Positions 33,691 to 42,669 of a DNA stretch of 64,000 nucleotides are shown here, piece by piece. Source of the stretch: Pedobacter cryoconitis. GTDB taxonomy: Bacteria > Bacteroidota > Bacteroidia > Sphingobacteriales > Sphingobacteriaceae. The translations under genes were made by a program, and so were the position numbers. Location: the NCBI RefSeq assembly GCF_014207135.1, contig NZ_JACHCC010000011.1, positions 62,001 through 126,000 on the forward strand. The letters are read 5' to 3'. Every line of letters begins with the position of its first letter. Within the stretch, counting starts at the first letter, position 1. The notes beneath the pieces are model-generated. The model worked only from the letters and a program-made list of their open reading frames with translations. It had not been told where the DNA came from and did no database searches.

Positions 33691-36167
33691 TAGGGGTCAA
33701 CGTCTATCTGTATGATTACACCTTTAAAGGTATTCTCGGTATTAAAATCAGTAATTGTTTGCTTAAGTACAGCTTTGACTTTTTGAATAGCTGTGGCCTT
33801 ATCTGATTTAATGATGAGTTGTTTGATATAATAATTTCTGATTCTCGAAACCAGCGGTTGTTCCGGTCCAAGAACTCTTGTTCCCAATTGTGTTCTCAGC
33901 ATAGCTGCAAACCTTGCTGAAGCCCCATTCAGTATATTTGAATCTTTATGTTTCATATTAATAAAGATCAGCCTGGTGAAAGGCGGATACTGAAACTGCT
34001 TACGCTCAGTTATTTCATCTTTATACATCTCCAGGTAATTATTATCAACTACCTGTTTAATAATCCTGTGGTCAGCATCATAAGCCTGGATACACACTTT
34101 GCCTTGCTTATCACGTCTTCCTGCTCTCCCGGCTACCTGTGCCAACAATTGGAAACTGCGTTCAAAAGCCCTGAAATCAGGATAATTTAGCAAGGTATCT
34201 GCGTTAATTACCCCAATCAATGTAACGTTATCAAAATCGAGTCCTTTAGCAACCATTTGCGTTCCGATCAGAATATCAGTTTTCTTTTCCTGGAAATCAC
34301 CGATGATCTTCTGCAAACTATTCTTGGTTCTTGTACTGTCTACATCCAGTCTGGCTATCTTAACATCAGGAAAAATGAGGCTTAATTCCTCTTCTACCCT
34401 TTCTGTTCCAAAACCCTTCTGCTCAATATGTACAGAACCACAGGCAGGACAAATGTTCATACTGCTCTCATGATATCCGCAATAGTGGCAATGTAGTTTA
34501 CCACTACTTTTATGAAAGGTAAGACTCACATCACAATTCACACATTTCGGAGCAAAACCACAAGTTTTGCAGATCATAATCGTCGCATAACCGCGTCGGT
34601 TCTGGAAAAGGATTACCTGTTCCTTTCTTTCGATTGTTGCCGCAATATCATCGATTAATACGCTGGAAAAATAGGAAACCATTTTCTTTTTCTTGGTTTC
34701 CTCAGCAATACCAACAACTTCCTGAATAGGAAGCTCTACCCCTCCGAATCTCTCATTAAGCGTAACTAAACCATATTTTTGCTGCATTGCGTTATAATAG
34801 CTTTCTATCGATGGAGTAGCTGAACCCAGTATAATTTTTGACTGATGAAGATGTGCCAGATAAACAGCAGCATCCCTTGCCTGGTATCTGGGTGCAGGCT
34901 CATTTTGTTTATAGGATGACTCATGTTCTTCATCTACGACAATCAGCTTCAGGTCTTTGAATGGTAAGAAAACTGCAGAACGGGCTCCCAGAACAACTTT
35001 ATACTTGCCATTCATAACATTATTCCAGATTTCCACACGTTCATTGTCGTTGAATTTTGAATGATAAACGCCAATAGCATCTCCGAAATAACGCTTTATT
35101 CTTTCAACAATTTGCGTAGTCAGGGCAATTTCCGGAAGCAGGAATAATACCTGGCCGCCATTTTCTATCGCCTGCTCGATCATCTTGATATAAACCTGTG
35201 TTTTACCAGAAGCTGTTATACCATGTAATAACACAACATCCTTCGTTTGGAACTCCGTTTCAATCCTCTGTAAGGCTACACTCTGAGCAGCACTTAGCTT
35301 GAAATTAAGAATCATATCATCAGACTCATCATTCAAACGGCTTACCGCTTTTTTCTTCAAAAAGAAGATCTCTTTATCCAACAATGACTTTAATGCTGCC
35401 TGACCACAATTACTATCTTCCAGTAACTGTTGTCTTGAAATCTCAATTCCTGCTTTCGATAACTTTACATACATCAACAAAGCATCCAGCTGTTTAGGTG
35501 CCCTTTCTAAAACTTCAAAAAGATGTTTGAAATTCCCCTCTTCAGTATAAAACGGATTCAGGGTAATATATGATTTTAATAATGGTTTATATTTTTCAAC
35601 GACTTCTTCAGCGATATAGATAATCTCTTTGTCCAAAAGAGACCTGATCAGGGGGAATACTGTTTTCTGTCCCAATAATTTGGAAATCTGATCTACAGTC
35701 AGCCTTTTATGTTTTTCGAGTGCAGTGAGTAATACACTTTCTTTATCAGTGACTTCAATGGTTTCCAGGGAAATCTCCTCACGCAGGATAATAATGGTCT
35801 CACTCGCCAGTTTTAGTCCGGCAGGAAGGGCTGCAGACATAACCTCACCTTCATTACACAGATAGTACGAGGTCATCCAGTTCCAGAATTCCAGTTGCTT
35901 ATTGTTGACAACCGGATGCTCATCAATCACATCGATGATATATTTAGCCTGATAAAGTTCGGGAGCTGTCTGACTGATGCTTTTGATCAGTGCCGTATAG
36001 ATTTTGTTTTTCCCAAACTGGACAATTACCCTTTTACCAACAGCAGTATGCTCATTTAAATCAAAAGGAACACGATATATATAGTTTTTCGAAAGAGAAA
36101 GAGGTAAAATCACCTCTATAAACAAAGTATCCCTCTCGGTAAAATCCATATCGTTAAATTCCTGCAT
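33687..36167 (-). CDS. priA: Primosomal replication protein N' (PriA helicase)
   Basis: An 826-residue 3'-5' helicase that restarts stalled replication forks. The N-terminal DNA-binding domain starts FIEVILPLSLSKNYIYRVPF. Walker A is GITASGKTQVYIKM and the DEAH-type box is DEEHESSYKQ. Eight zinc-binding Cys lie in CKTCGFAPKCVNC, CHYCGY and ICPACG. The C-terminal helicase motifs TQMVAKGLDFDNVTLI and QVAGRAGR are intact. The start may be ATG 36167 or the in-frame ATG six codons later. It is flanked on the minus strand by the DUF423 gene, which ends one base upstream of its start. Confidence 0.95.
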   Translation of the reverse strand: MQEFNDMDFTERDTLFIEVILPLSLSKNYIYRVPFDLNEHTAVGKRVIVQFGKNKIYTALIKSISQTAPELYQAKYIIDVIDEHPVVNNKQLEFWNWMTSYYLCNEGEVMSAALPAGLKLASETIIILREEISLETIEVTDKESVLLTALEKHKRLTVDQISKLLGQKTVFPLIRSLLDKEIIYIAEEVVEKYKPLLKSYITLNPFYTEEGNFKHLFEVLERAPKQLDALLMYVKLSKAGIEISRQQLLEDSNCGQAALKSLLDKEIFFLKKKAVSRLNDESDDMILNFKLSAAQSVALQRIETEFQTKDVVLLHGITASGKTQVYIKMIEQAIENGGQVLFLLPEIALTTQIVERIKRYFGDAIGVYHSKFNDNERVEIWNNVMNGKYKVVLGARSAVFLPFKDLKLIVVDEEHESSYKQNEPAPRYQARDAAVYLAHLHQSKIILGSATPSIESYYNAMQQKYGLVTLNERFGGVELPIQEVVGIAEETKKKKMVSYFSSVLIDDIAATIERKEQVILFQNRRGYATIMICKTCGFAPKCVNCDVSLTFHKSSGKLHCHYCGYHESSMNICPACGSVHIEQKGFGTERVEEELSLIFPDVKIARLDVDSTRTKNSLQKIIGDFQEKKTDILIGTQMVAKGLDFDNVTLIGVINADTLLNYPDFRAFERSFQLLAQVAGRAGRRDKQGKVCIQAYDADHRIIKQVVDNNYLEMYKDEITERKQFQYPPFTRLIFINMKHKDSNILNGASARFAAMLRTQLGTRVLGPEQPLVSRIRNYYIKQLIIKSDKATAIQKVKAVLKQTITDFNTENTFKGVIIQIDVDPY

Positions 36168-36554
36168 CTATCTGTTTTTTAAAGCGGCGAAAAATAGGAA
36201 AATCCAGCCTGTAACTAATAATAATCCTCCTAAAGGAGTAATCGGGCCTATCACATTTACCCAATTTAAATTTAATATCCCACGTGTTGCCAGCAGGTAA
36301 AGTGACCCTGAGAAAAACAGGATACCAACAGTAAAACTATAATATGCAAAATCAACCAGTTTAGTCCTGAATCTGGCAAATGTGGAGAGAAATAGCAACG
36401 CAAAAGTATGATAGAACTGATATTCAATTCCCTTGGTCCATATGGCCAGCTGATCAGCGGAAAGAACATTTTTCAAACTATGTGCACCAAATGCACCCAG
36501 TATTACAGCGACTGCTCCAAAAAAAGAAGCAGTTAAAATTATTCGTCTATTCAT
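36168..36554 (-). CDS. DUF423 family inner membrane protein
   Basis: A 128-residue protein with four predicted membrane helices (IILTASFFGAVAVILGAFGA, EYQFYHTFALLFLSTFA, YYSFTVGILFFSGSLYLLA, PLGGLLLVTGWIFLFFAAL). The AFGAHSLKN segment after helix 1 and GPITPLGGLLLVTGW near the end are typical of DUF423 (YgdD-like) proteins. The function is unknown. It ends one base before the priA start, so the two form one unit. Repeat copy B begins 13 bp upstream of its start. Confidence 0.88.
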   Translation of the reverse strand: MNRRIILTASFFGAVAVILGAFGAHSLKNVLSADQLAIWTKGIEYQFYHTFALLFLSTFARFRTKLVDFAYYSFTVGILFFSGSLYLLATRGILNLNWVNVIGPITPLGGLLLVTGWIFLFFAALKNR

Positions 36555-36566
36555 TCAATTTGTCTT

Positions 36567-36799
36567 AGAGTCTGTTTCAATTTAGATGGTAAAATTGTTT
36601 ATAGCTTATTTTTAAGCGAAACGAGTCCTGATTATTTCTGGTAGCCTTCCTTCCTGAAATGATCAGGACGAAGTTGCAGCCTGGCAAAATTAAGAAACCT
36701 AAACTGCATTTCGTTAATATTTAAAAACAATCCTGGTATTTCCCTACCGCATTACATTAAGCTGACGGTAATCCTAAATGGCATCTGAATCAGACACCT
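36567..36799. repeat. Intergenic hairpin repeat, copy B
   Basis: It aligns base for base with copy A at 15703 from AGAGTCTG (A has AGAGCCTT) through the core to GTTGCAGC at 36680. The large hairpin is 36626-36644 paired with 36650-36668 around the same CCTTC loop: 19 positions, two T-T mismatches, one G-U. Compared with copy A, three pairs change on both sides (T-A to A-T, A-T to G-C, T-A to C-G). Beyond 36680 the copy diverges and is longer; CATCTGAATCAGAC near 36782-36795 partly mirrors the left end. On the minus strand it follows a gene stop, as copy A does. Confidence 0.78.
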
Positions 36800-36815
36800 A
36801 TTGGGAAGAAATCTG

Positions 36816-37691
36816 TCAGCCTTTGATCAGATGGTTTTGTAAATCCGTAAGTTGCTTTTGTAAATTCTGGTTAATCTCATTTTGTTTCTGAGTTTCCATT
36901 TGTTGTTTTTGCTCCATTTCTTTAATTTTTGTATCCTTCTCAATCAGATATAGGGTCAGCTCTTCAACTTTTTTAGTCAGTAATTTATTGATATCCCCCA
37001 AATTTAATCCCTTTTCAGCGATTTCTTTCTCTGAGGGCATTTCTGGTAGTCTTGAATTTACAGCTATATAAGATTTCACTTCAGCAAGGGGCATTAAATG
37101 GTAACTCTTATCAAATACATAATCAGCCCAGGGATACATTTTCACAGTAACCGAATTCGCAACTGCATCTCCGTTTACAGCAAAAGCATAACCTTTCGTA
37201 TCTGTTGTTCCGATCCCCACATTTCCACTTGTAAATGCAAAATTACTGGCGACAAACTGCATTTTTGAATAAACATTTGCTGCCCTGTTAAATGACTGAA
37301 GACCAACTACGCCGACAGGCGATCCAAGATAAATTTCAAGTCCTTCTGCTTCATTATTCGAGACTGCAAACTTCTGCATTGGATTTGAAGTTCCAATTCC
37401 CACATTCCCTTTTGAAAAGGTAAAGTTACTTGCATCAAACTGCATTCTGGAGTAAGTATTTGTCACTCGGTTATAGGATTGCAATCCTACTAAGCCAACG
37501 GGTGAGCCAAGATAAACCTCCAGCCCTTCTGCCCCGTTGTTGGAGACTGACAGTTTTTGCATCGGCGTTGTAGTCCCAATCCCCACATTCCCCGTATTGG
37601 TATTGTTTATATTGACATTACCAACCCACTGAGCATAGGAAGAATATGTAAATGCAACCGTAATCATCAGACTTAAGTATATTTTTTTCAT
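36816..37691 (-). CDS. Tail-fibre-like secreted repeat protein
   Basis: A 291-residue protein with a signal peptide (MKKIYLSLMITVAFTYSSYA then Q). Residues about 35-95 and 95-160 are two near-identical repeats, each starting GNVGIGT..PMQK and carrying GLEVYLGSPVGLVGLQSYNR, and a third GNVGIGTT unit starts a divergent copy. The C-terminal part has the WADYVFDKSYHLMPLAEVKS segment and SRLPEMPSEKEIAEKGLNLG, typical of Bacteroidota proteins related to phage tail-fibre domains, and ends in a long coiled coil rich in Lys, Glu and Gln. It is probably surface-located and trimeric. The function is unknown. Confidence 0.82.
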   Translation of the reverse strand: MKKIYLSLMITVAFTYSSYAQWVGNVNINNTNTGNVGIGTTTPMQKLSVSNNGAEGLEVYLGSPVGLVGLQSYNRVTNTYSRMQFDASNFTFSKGNVGIGTSNPMQKFAVSNNEAEGLEIYLGSPVGVVGLQSFNRAANVYSKMQFVASNFAFTSGNVGIGTTDTKGYAFAVNGDAVANSVTVKMYPWADYVFDKSYHLMPLAEVKSYIAVNSRLPEMPSEKEIAEKGLNLGDINKLLTKKVEELTLYLIEKDTKIKEMEQKQQMETQKQNEINQNLQKQLTDLQNHLIKG

Positions 37692-37892
37692 TTTAAATAA
37701 TTAGTATAAAACAAAGCTATAGTAATAAAATAATTATGACATCATCTTGATGATTAATTAAAACAACCTATTCAATAATTTTCGCCGGCAGTTTTAAAAG
37801 AATCCAGACATAGTGCGCTTTCAAATGGATAACAACACAAGAAATAGATTCCCTTTTTAGCAGATTTCGCCTTAATTAACCTAAATTTGTAT

Positions 37893-37948
37893 GGAGCCAG
37901 TTTAGATTGATCAGGTCTTTTATTGGATGAATTTTACACCGGCTCTGA
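37893..37948. repeat. Inverted-repeat remnant before 37955 gene
   Basis: GGAGCCAGTTTAGATTGATC at 37893 is an imperfect inverted partner of GGATGAATTTTACACCGGCTCT ending at 37946. Both halves resemble the ends of the intergenic element family. The remnant ends 7 bases before the start codon of the 37955 gene and so would lie in its leader. Confidence 0.5.
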
Positions 37949-37954
37949 GACACA

Positions 37955-39538
37955 ATGAAAAAAATATATTTCACCCTATTTATCCTGATGTCAGCAATTG
38001 CCGGCATGGCTTACCTGTACTTTTCGAATCTGACCCGCGAAACTTCTTATCAGGAAACGAGTCTGTATGCGGCAACTGCAAATTCCGGCCTGATATTCTG
38101 CATTCAGAATGAAAAAAGTGTATTTGAAGTATTGAAGGGCCAGCATTTTTTCAGAAAACTACTGGGGGAAGAGAAATTTGGGCAGCTCAGTCTATTAAAA
38201 AACGAACTGATGTCAGGCCCCACAGTCAGCAATCTGATTGGCAACCACAATATCTTTATCAGCTTTGCAGCCGGAAAAAACAAAGAGATAGACTATCTGG
38301 TCAGTACACAGTTAAATGATGAATTAGAAAAGCCAAAACTAATCACTGCAATACAGTCCAAAGGAATAACGATTACTACAGAAAACGGAATTCTGAAACT
38401 GGCACTGAAAGACAGTTCCTTATTTTATCTGAATATCGAAAAGAACCTGATCCTTTTATCAAATAATAGCGAACTGATTAAAACAGCGATGGTACATGAA
38501 CCGACCGAAGAGAATCATCAGTTTGTAGCCTATATTAAATCAGGCAATAAATTCAGTAAAAACAGCCTGGGAAATTTATATGTCGATTTCAATAAAGTCC
38601 CTGCTATTTTAAAGTCAATCCTGCCAGGCAATTTAAACGGGGGCCTTTCAGTCTTTAATCATCAGAATTCGTTTGCCACATTTAATTATAATTTCAGCCG
38701 GGAAAGAGTATTTTTCAATGGTAATTCCGAAATCCATGATCCGAAAAATTACCTGAAACTGTTTACGGCACTCAGTCCACAGCAAAACAGCATTGATAAC
38801 TTACTACCAGAAAACACAGCGAACTTCAGGTTATATGCAATGGCAGATTATAATATCTGGAAAAAATCGCTGGCCAACTGGTTTCAGATTAATAAAGAGG
38901 ATCAGAAGGTCAACAGGACCATACAAGATTTCAACAAGGAATATCACCTGAATACAGCAGATATTTTCCCCGCATACTTCAAGAATCAATTTATCACTTT
39001 CCAGCTTAAATCTTCAGAAAATCTGGCTGCTGTCAACCTGACTAACGGAGACAAGGTAAAGCAGTTTTTACTGGATATGAGTGATGATTATAATCCGGAT
39101 ATCAAAAGATTCAAAAAATCGGGTCTTTTATACTGCTATTTTGGTGAACCCTTTAAACAATTCAGCAGACCATACTATGCCATCATTGACAACAATATGA
39201 TTGTCTCCAATCAGCCTGCTGCACTCAGTTCCTTTCTGGAGGCTTACCGGAGTAATAAACTACTCATCAACACCCAGGATTATATTAACATCTACAGCCA
39301 GATTTCAAAAACAGCTAATATCACTTATTATATTAACCGTAAAAACTCTGGAGACCTGGTCAGAAAAACTATTTATCTTCCTTATTATAATCATTACATC
39401 AATAAACAGGGGCTTGAAGGCTTTAGCTCATTCGTTTATCAGCTGAGTGGTGATAAAGGAGAGTTCCAAACCAATCTTTTGCTCAATACCATACCCGAAA
39501 TCAGTCCGGATACACTCGAAAATTTAACAAATAAATAA
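37955..39538 (+). CDS. Conserved hypothetical protein with N-terminal membrane anchor
   Basis: A 527-residue protein starting with one hydrophobic helix (YFTLFILMSAIAGMAYLYF, residues 4-22) with no clear cleavage site, so it is probably an inner-membrane-anchored periplasmic protein. The body is mixed alpha/beta with repeated patterns of the type FISFAAGKNKEIDYLVST and PYYAIIDNNMIVSNQPAALSSFLEAY, reminiscent of DUF3352-like proteins, but I cannot place it with certainty. It lies 47 bp before the DUF5723 outer-membrane gene and probably forms a unit with it, which suggests an envelope role. Confidence 0.75.
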   Translation: MKKIYFTLFILMSAIAGMAYLYFSNLTRETSYQETSLYAATANSGLIFCIQNEKSVFEVLKGQHFFRKLLGEEKFGQLSLLKNELMSGPTVSNLIGNHNIFISFAAGKNKEIDYLVSTQLNDELEKPKLITAIQSKGITITTENGILKLALKDSSLFYLNIEKNLILLSNNSELIKTAMVHEPTEENHQFVAYIKSGNKFSKNSLGNLYVDFNKVPAILKSILPGNLNGGLSVFNHQNSFATFNYNFSRERVFFNGNSEIHDPKNYLKLFTALSPQQNSIDNLLPENTANFRLYAMADYNIWKKSLANWFQINKEDQKVNRTIQDFNKEYHLNTADIFPAYFKNQFITFQLKSSENLAAVNLTNGDKVKQFLLDMSDDYNPDIKRFKKSGLLYCYFGEPFKQFSRPYYAIIDNNMIVSNQPAALSSFLEAYRSNKLLINTQDYINIYSQISKTANITYYINRKNSGDLVRKTIYLPYYNHYINKQGLEGFSSFVYQLSGDKGEFQTNLLLNTIPEISPDTLENLTNK

Positions 39539-39585
39539 GCAGGATCTATTTTTTAAATCCCCATATTTAGGCTTGTTTTGACCCT

Positions 39586-40998
39586 ATGGCAAAAAGATAC
39601 CTAATATTAAGCCTTTTTCTGATTTTAACTACACAACTGAAAGCACAGCAATACGGGCTATTTAATACAAAGACTTTATTTGATGCATTTGAAAATCCAG
39701 CGCAAAAAGCATTTCTACTGGATTCATCACGTCAGTATGCTTCAAACTTCCTGATACCTTACTTTGGTCTTAATGTGGCTAATAAAGGAGATTCCAACTT
39801 TGGTCTCAGGAGTTTAATCAATAATGGAACTTTTAATACCAATGGCATTCCTATAGGGAACAATGCCAGAAATCAAGTCTATCAAAACTCCAATATCTAT
39901 CTTTTTACTTTCAGGATTTTTCAATCTTATAAATATCACAAGGAACTTGGTTTTTCCTGGCAGCTCCGTACTGACAGCTACGCAGATTATACCAATGAAT
40001 CGCTGATTCTTTTTAATGATATCCAGCGATTTATTGACAGACAAAGCAACCAGGACTCCCCCTTTAACGGAAATGGAAATGTCCAGTCCTATCATCAGTT
40101 CAGTATGAATTACAGAGAGAACATTGATAAGAGATTGGCCTTTGGTGTAAAGCTAAGTCTGCTTAGCGGAATTACTTATAACAAAATAAACATAACCCAA
40201 TCGGATCTGCAATTCAACCCGGTAGCACAACAGCTTACCGTTGGTGTCGGGGGTACGTATCAGTCAAATTTCCTGCGTGCTAAAGAACTGGATACGAAAA
40301 CACTGATACCTGATTTCAAAAATCCAGGTCTGTCTGTAGGATTTGGCACAACGTATACCGCAAAAAGTGGCGTGTTCCTGATGGGAAGTATTAAGGATTT
40401 AGGTTTTATCAGATGGAATAAAAATTCCCATTCTATCTTCATTCCTGACAATGAAGGACAGGTAACAGCTGTAAACGGAGAACCGCCAAGTGTGTTCGAG
40501 AAAAACCTGGAAGATTTGTTTATCAGCCATGACCAGCAAAAAAGCTTTTATACCCCAACAAATGCCAAAGCCGATTTCCTCGTTTCCAAAAAATTCGACT
40601 TTTACACCCCTAATTTCATTGTCTCTAAAAACTTATGGAATAAAGGCGGTGACATTGCCTTTGTGAACAATTTCGCTTACAATGAGTATTCAGTCAGTCT
40701 TTCTCCCATTTATAATCTGAATGGATTTATGATGTTAGGTGCACAAGCCAAATATCAGACACCTAACTTTGAATTTTTCCTGGGGAGTGATAATGTTCTG
40801 AAATCAGCGGCCTACCAACAGCAACCTACAGTAAACAACAGCTACGCCGGTGCATCTGTCTACATGGGTGTCGGGATTAAATTTGGCTATACCGTTGAAC
40901 ACCCGCTGAACAGCAGTTATATGCCAGGGGTTGGAGATGATGCGAAAGAAACCGGATTCTTCAGTAAATTATTTAGTGTTTTCAAGAAGAAACAATAA
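39586..40998 (+). CDS. DUF5723 family outer membrane protein
   Basis: A 470-residue protein with a signal peptide (KRYLILSLFLILTTQLKAQ) and the DUF5723 start QQYGLFNTKTLFDAFENPAQKAF. The body has barrel-like strands (GVFLMGSIKDLGFIRWNKNS, GGDIAFVNNFAYNEYSVSLS, MMLGAQAKYQTPNFEFFLGS). A basic tail (LFSVFKKKQ) follows the last strand. It is a predicted outer-membrane barrel related to transport-type porins; the function is unknown. It is the second gene of a unit with the 37955 gene. Its stop abuts the convergent tsaB stop without a spacer. Confidence 0.82.
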   Translation: MAKRYLILSLFLILTTQLKAQQYGLFNTKTLFDAFENPAQKAFLLDSSRQYASNFLIPYFGLNVANKGDSNFGLRSLINNGTFNTNGIPIGNNARNQVYQNSNIYLFTFRIFQSYKYHKELGFSWQLRTDSYADYTNESLILFNDIQRFIDRQSNQDSPFNGNGNVQSYHQFSMNYRENIDKRLAFGVKLSLLSGITYNKINITQSDLQFNPVAQQLTVGVGGTYQSNFLRAKELDTKTLIPDFKNPGLSVGFGTTYTAKSGVFLMGSIKDLGFIRWNKNSHSIFIPDNEGQVTAVNGEPPSVFEKNLEDLFISHDQQKSFYTPTNAKADFLVSKKFDFYTPNFIVSKNLWNKGGDIAFVNNFAYNEYSVSLSPIYNLNGFMMLGAQAKYQTPNFEFFLGSDNVLKSAAYQQQPTVNNSYAGASVYMGVGIKFGYTVEHPLNSSYMPGVGDDAKETGFFSKLFSVFKKKQ

Positions 40999-41685
40999 TC
41001 AGACTTTCTTTTTTGCCTGAGTAATGACAAAATCCTTAAGATAATAAGGTTCAAAATAAGCTAAATCCACAAAATCACCAGTGCTAAAGGCCGAATAAGC
41101 CAAAGCACTCATATTTGATGCAGAATTAAAATTAAGATCAGAAAACAACGCATTCGGAGAAACAATGGAATCACTGCATTTCATAGCTCCATCTCCGATA
41201 AAAGTAATCAGATGATTGTTTAACTGCTCCTGGTATGAGGTTCCATCAATAATTTTAGCTTCTACCGGCAAAACCTCAGTAAGATCGCGCTGATACAGAC
41301 CTGTAAAAACCTCCATTCTGCGGGCATCAATCATCGGACAAACCAAACCTGTGTAATTACCCGCTGTGTTCAGGAAACCCTGCGCCATCATTTTTAAGGT
41401 ATCAATTCCGATCAATGGTTTATCTAAAGCAAAACAAAGTCCTTTCGCTGTAGAAACTCCAATTCTCAATCCAGTATAAGAACCAGGTCCTTTACTTACG
41501 GCAACGGCATCAAGTTCTGGATAGGCCAGACCAGCACTTTCCATTACATCTCTGATGAATAACGTCAGACTACCTGCATGGATATTCTGAGCGGCAAGTT
41601 CTTTTAATGCAATTGTTTCACCGTTTACAGCTATTGCAGCTGAACACACTTGGGTAGCAGTTTCTAATTGAAGTATTGTAGCCAT
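40999..41685 (-). CDS. tsaB: tRNA threonylcarbamoyladenosine biosynthesis protein TsaB
   Basis: The ATG at 41685 (MATILQLETATQVCSAAIAVNG) gives 228 residues; the longer frame to 41760 would overlap yidD and has no family support. TsaB is an ASKHA-fold partner of TsaD in t6A37 synthesis. Diagnostic parts are AVSKGPGSYTGLRIGVSTAKGLCFALDKPLIGIDTL and CPMIDARRMEVFTGLY. The HxxxH metal motif of TsaD is absent, as expected. It follows yidD by 25 bp at the end of the rpmH-rnpA-yidD-tsaB run. Confidence 0.92.
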   Translation of the reverse strand: MATILQLETATQVCSAAIAVNGETIALKELAAQNIHAGSLTLFIRDVMESAGLAYPELDAVAVSKGPGSYTGLRIGVSTAKGLCFALDKPLIGIDTLKMMAQGFLNTAGNYTGLVCPMIDARRMEVFTGLYQRDLTEVLPVEAKIIDGTSYQEQLNNHLITFIGDGAMKCSDSIVSPNALFSDLNFNSASNMSALAYSAFSTGDFVDLAYFEPYYLKDFVITQAKKKV

Positions 41686-41710
41686 TAAGACAAAGATAGC
41701 AGATTTAAAA

Positions 41711-41941
41711 TTATGGAACAGGATCGTGCCCATGTTTACCCCAGGGATGACAACGTCCAATACGTTTAAGTGTAAGCCAGCCTCCTTTAAAAGGGCCGTG
41801 TTTTTTAATGGCTTCTATTCCATACTGCGAACAGGTTGGCGTAAAACGACAGCTGGCTCCAAGGAGCGGCGACAAAAACCACTGATAAAATTTAATCAGG
41901 GCAAGAAAGAACCAGCCAATGATCTGTTTAATCGGTTTCAT
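41711..41941 (-). CDS. yidD: Membrane protein insertion efficiency factor YidD
   Basis: The ATG at 41941 ([20 protein letters not shown]) gives 76 residues, the usual size. It contains the YidD signature [20 protein letters not shown], two further conserved Cys-containing parts and [15 protein letters not shown] at the end. It assists YidC-dependent insertion at the inner membrane. It overlaps the rnpA end by 14 bp; rpmH, rnpA and yidD in this order is a widely conserved arrangement. yidC itself is not in this window. Confidence 0.93.
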   Translation of the reverse strand: MKPIKQIIGWFFLALIKFYQWFLSPLLGASCRFTPTCSQYGIEAIKKHGPFKGGWLTLKRIGRCHPWGKHGHDPVP

Positions 41942-42347
41942 GTTTCGAAGCAGATAAATCCACGGAAGGTTCAATAGTCAGCATCAGTTTTTTGAATGCA
42001 TTACCTAATTTCTTTTCAAAAAATGCATAATCGTAATGCTCCTTTCCAACAAACTGAAGGGAAAGCAGAAGTAACTGATCCGGATGATTGAGCAGAGGAT
42101 AAAGCGCAGATGCTTTATGTAACCTGTAGGCTTCACGGGTCCTGCGTTTGATCAGATTCCTGTCATGCGCACGCTTAAACCTCTTTTTGGAGACATTGAT
42201 TACCACCTGTACCGGAAAAGCACTTTTCTCAGGTACAAATAAGTACGAAACCCTGAAGGGATATAATAAAAAAGAAGAACCGTTCTTAAATAGCAGGTCT
42301 AATGATTTCCTACTACATAACCGTTCTTCTTTGGTAAAATTTTTCAT
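41928..42347 (-). CDS. rnpA: Ribonuclease P protein component
   Basis: The ATG at 42347 ([20 protein letters not shown]) gives 139 residues; the frame extends to 42464 across rpmH but has no support there. This is the protein subunit of RNase P, which with the rnpB RNA trims tRNA 5' ends. The basic RNA-binding helix is [20 protein letters not shown], a variant of the RNR motif with Leu between Asn and Ile. It lies 61 bp after rpmH and overlaps yidD by 14 bp. Confidence 0.92.
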   Translation of the reverse strand: MKNFTKEERLCSRKSLDLLFKNGSSFLLYPFRVSYLFVPEKSAFPVQVVINVSKKRFKRAHDRNLIKRRTREAYRLHKASALYPLLNHPDQLLLLSLQFVGKEHYDYAFFEKKLGNAFKKLMLTIEPSVDLSASKHETD

Positions 42348-42408
42348 GTTTTTGATCGCAGATTTGCAGAATAAAGATCTGCCAGCACTTAAAGTGCTGC
42401 AATCAAAA

Positions 42409-42567
42409 TTATGCTTTGTGACGACGTTCGTCAGAAACTGATAATTTTCTTCTTCCTTTTGCACGACGAGAAGCTAATACTCTTCTACCGTTTGCTGTAG
42501 CCATTCTTTCGCGGAAGCCGTGTTTGTTTCTTCTCTTTCTTTGCGAAGGTTGGAATGTTCTTTTCAT
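42409..42567 (-). CDS. rpmH: 50S ribosomal protein L34
   Basis: Reading the minus strand from the ATG at 42567 gives 52 residues that begin [18 protein letters not shown] and continue [20 protein letters not shown], ending in KA before TAA at 42409-42411. This is ribosomal protein L34 with its usual Arg/Lys-rich make-up. It is too short for many gene-finding filters and is the first gene of the rpmH-rnpA-yidD-tsaB run. A consensus promoter is visible 43 bases upstream of its start. Confidence 0.97.
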   Translation of the reverse strand: MKRTFQPSQRKRRNKHGFRERMATANGRRVLASRRAKGRRKLSVSDERRHKA

Positions 42568-42609
42568 AACTGTATGATATCTTAACTATTATTTTTTAAT
42601 TGAGAGGTG

Positions 42610-42641
42610 CAAATATAATGCGATTTTTTCTTAAATGCAAA
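42610..42641 (-). promoter_or_regulatory. Consensus Bacteroidota promoter for rpmH
   Basis: On the minus strand TTTG (42638-42641) is followed after 20 bases by TATATTTG (42610-42617), matching the TTTG and TAnnTTTG consensus and spacing of primary-sigma promoters in this phylum. It leaves a leader of roughly 35-40 bases before rpmH. Confidence 0.65.
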
Positions 42642-42669
42642 TACATGCAGCCTATGTTTGCATTTTTAT

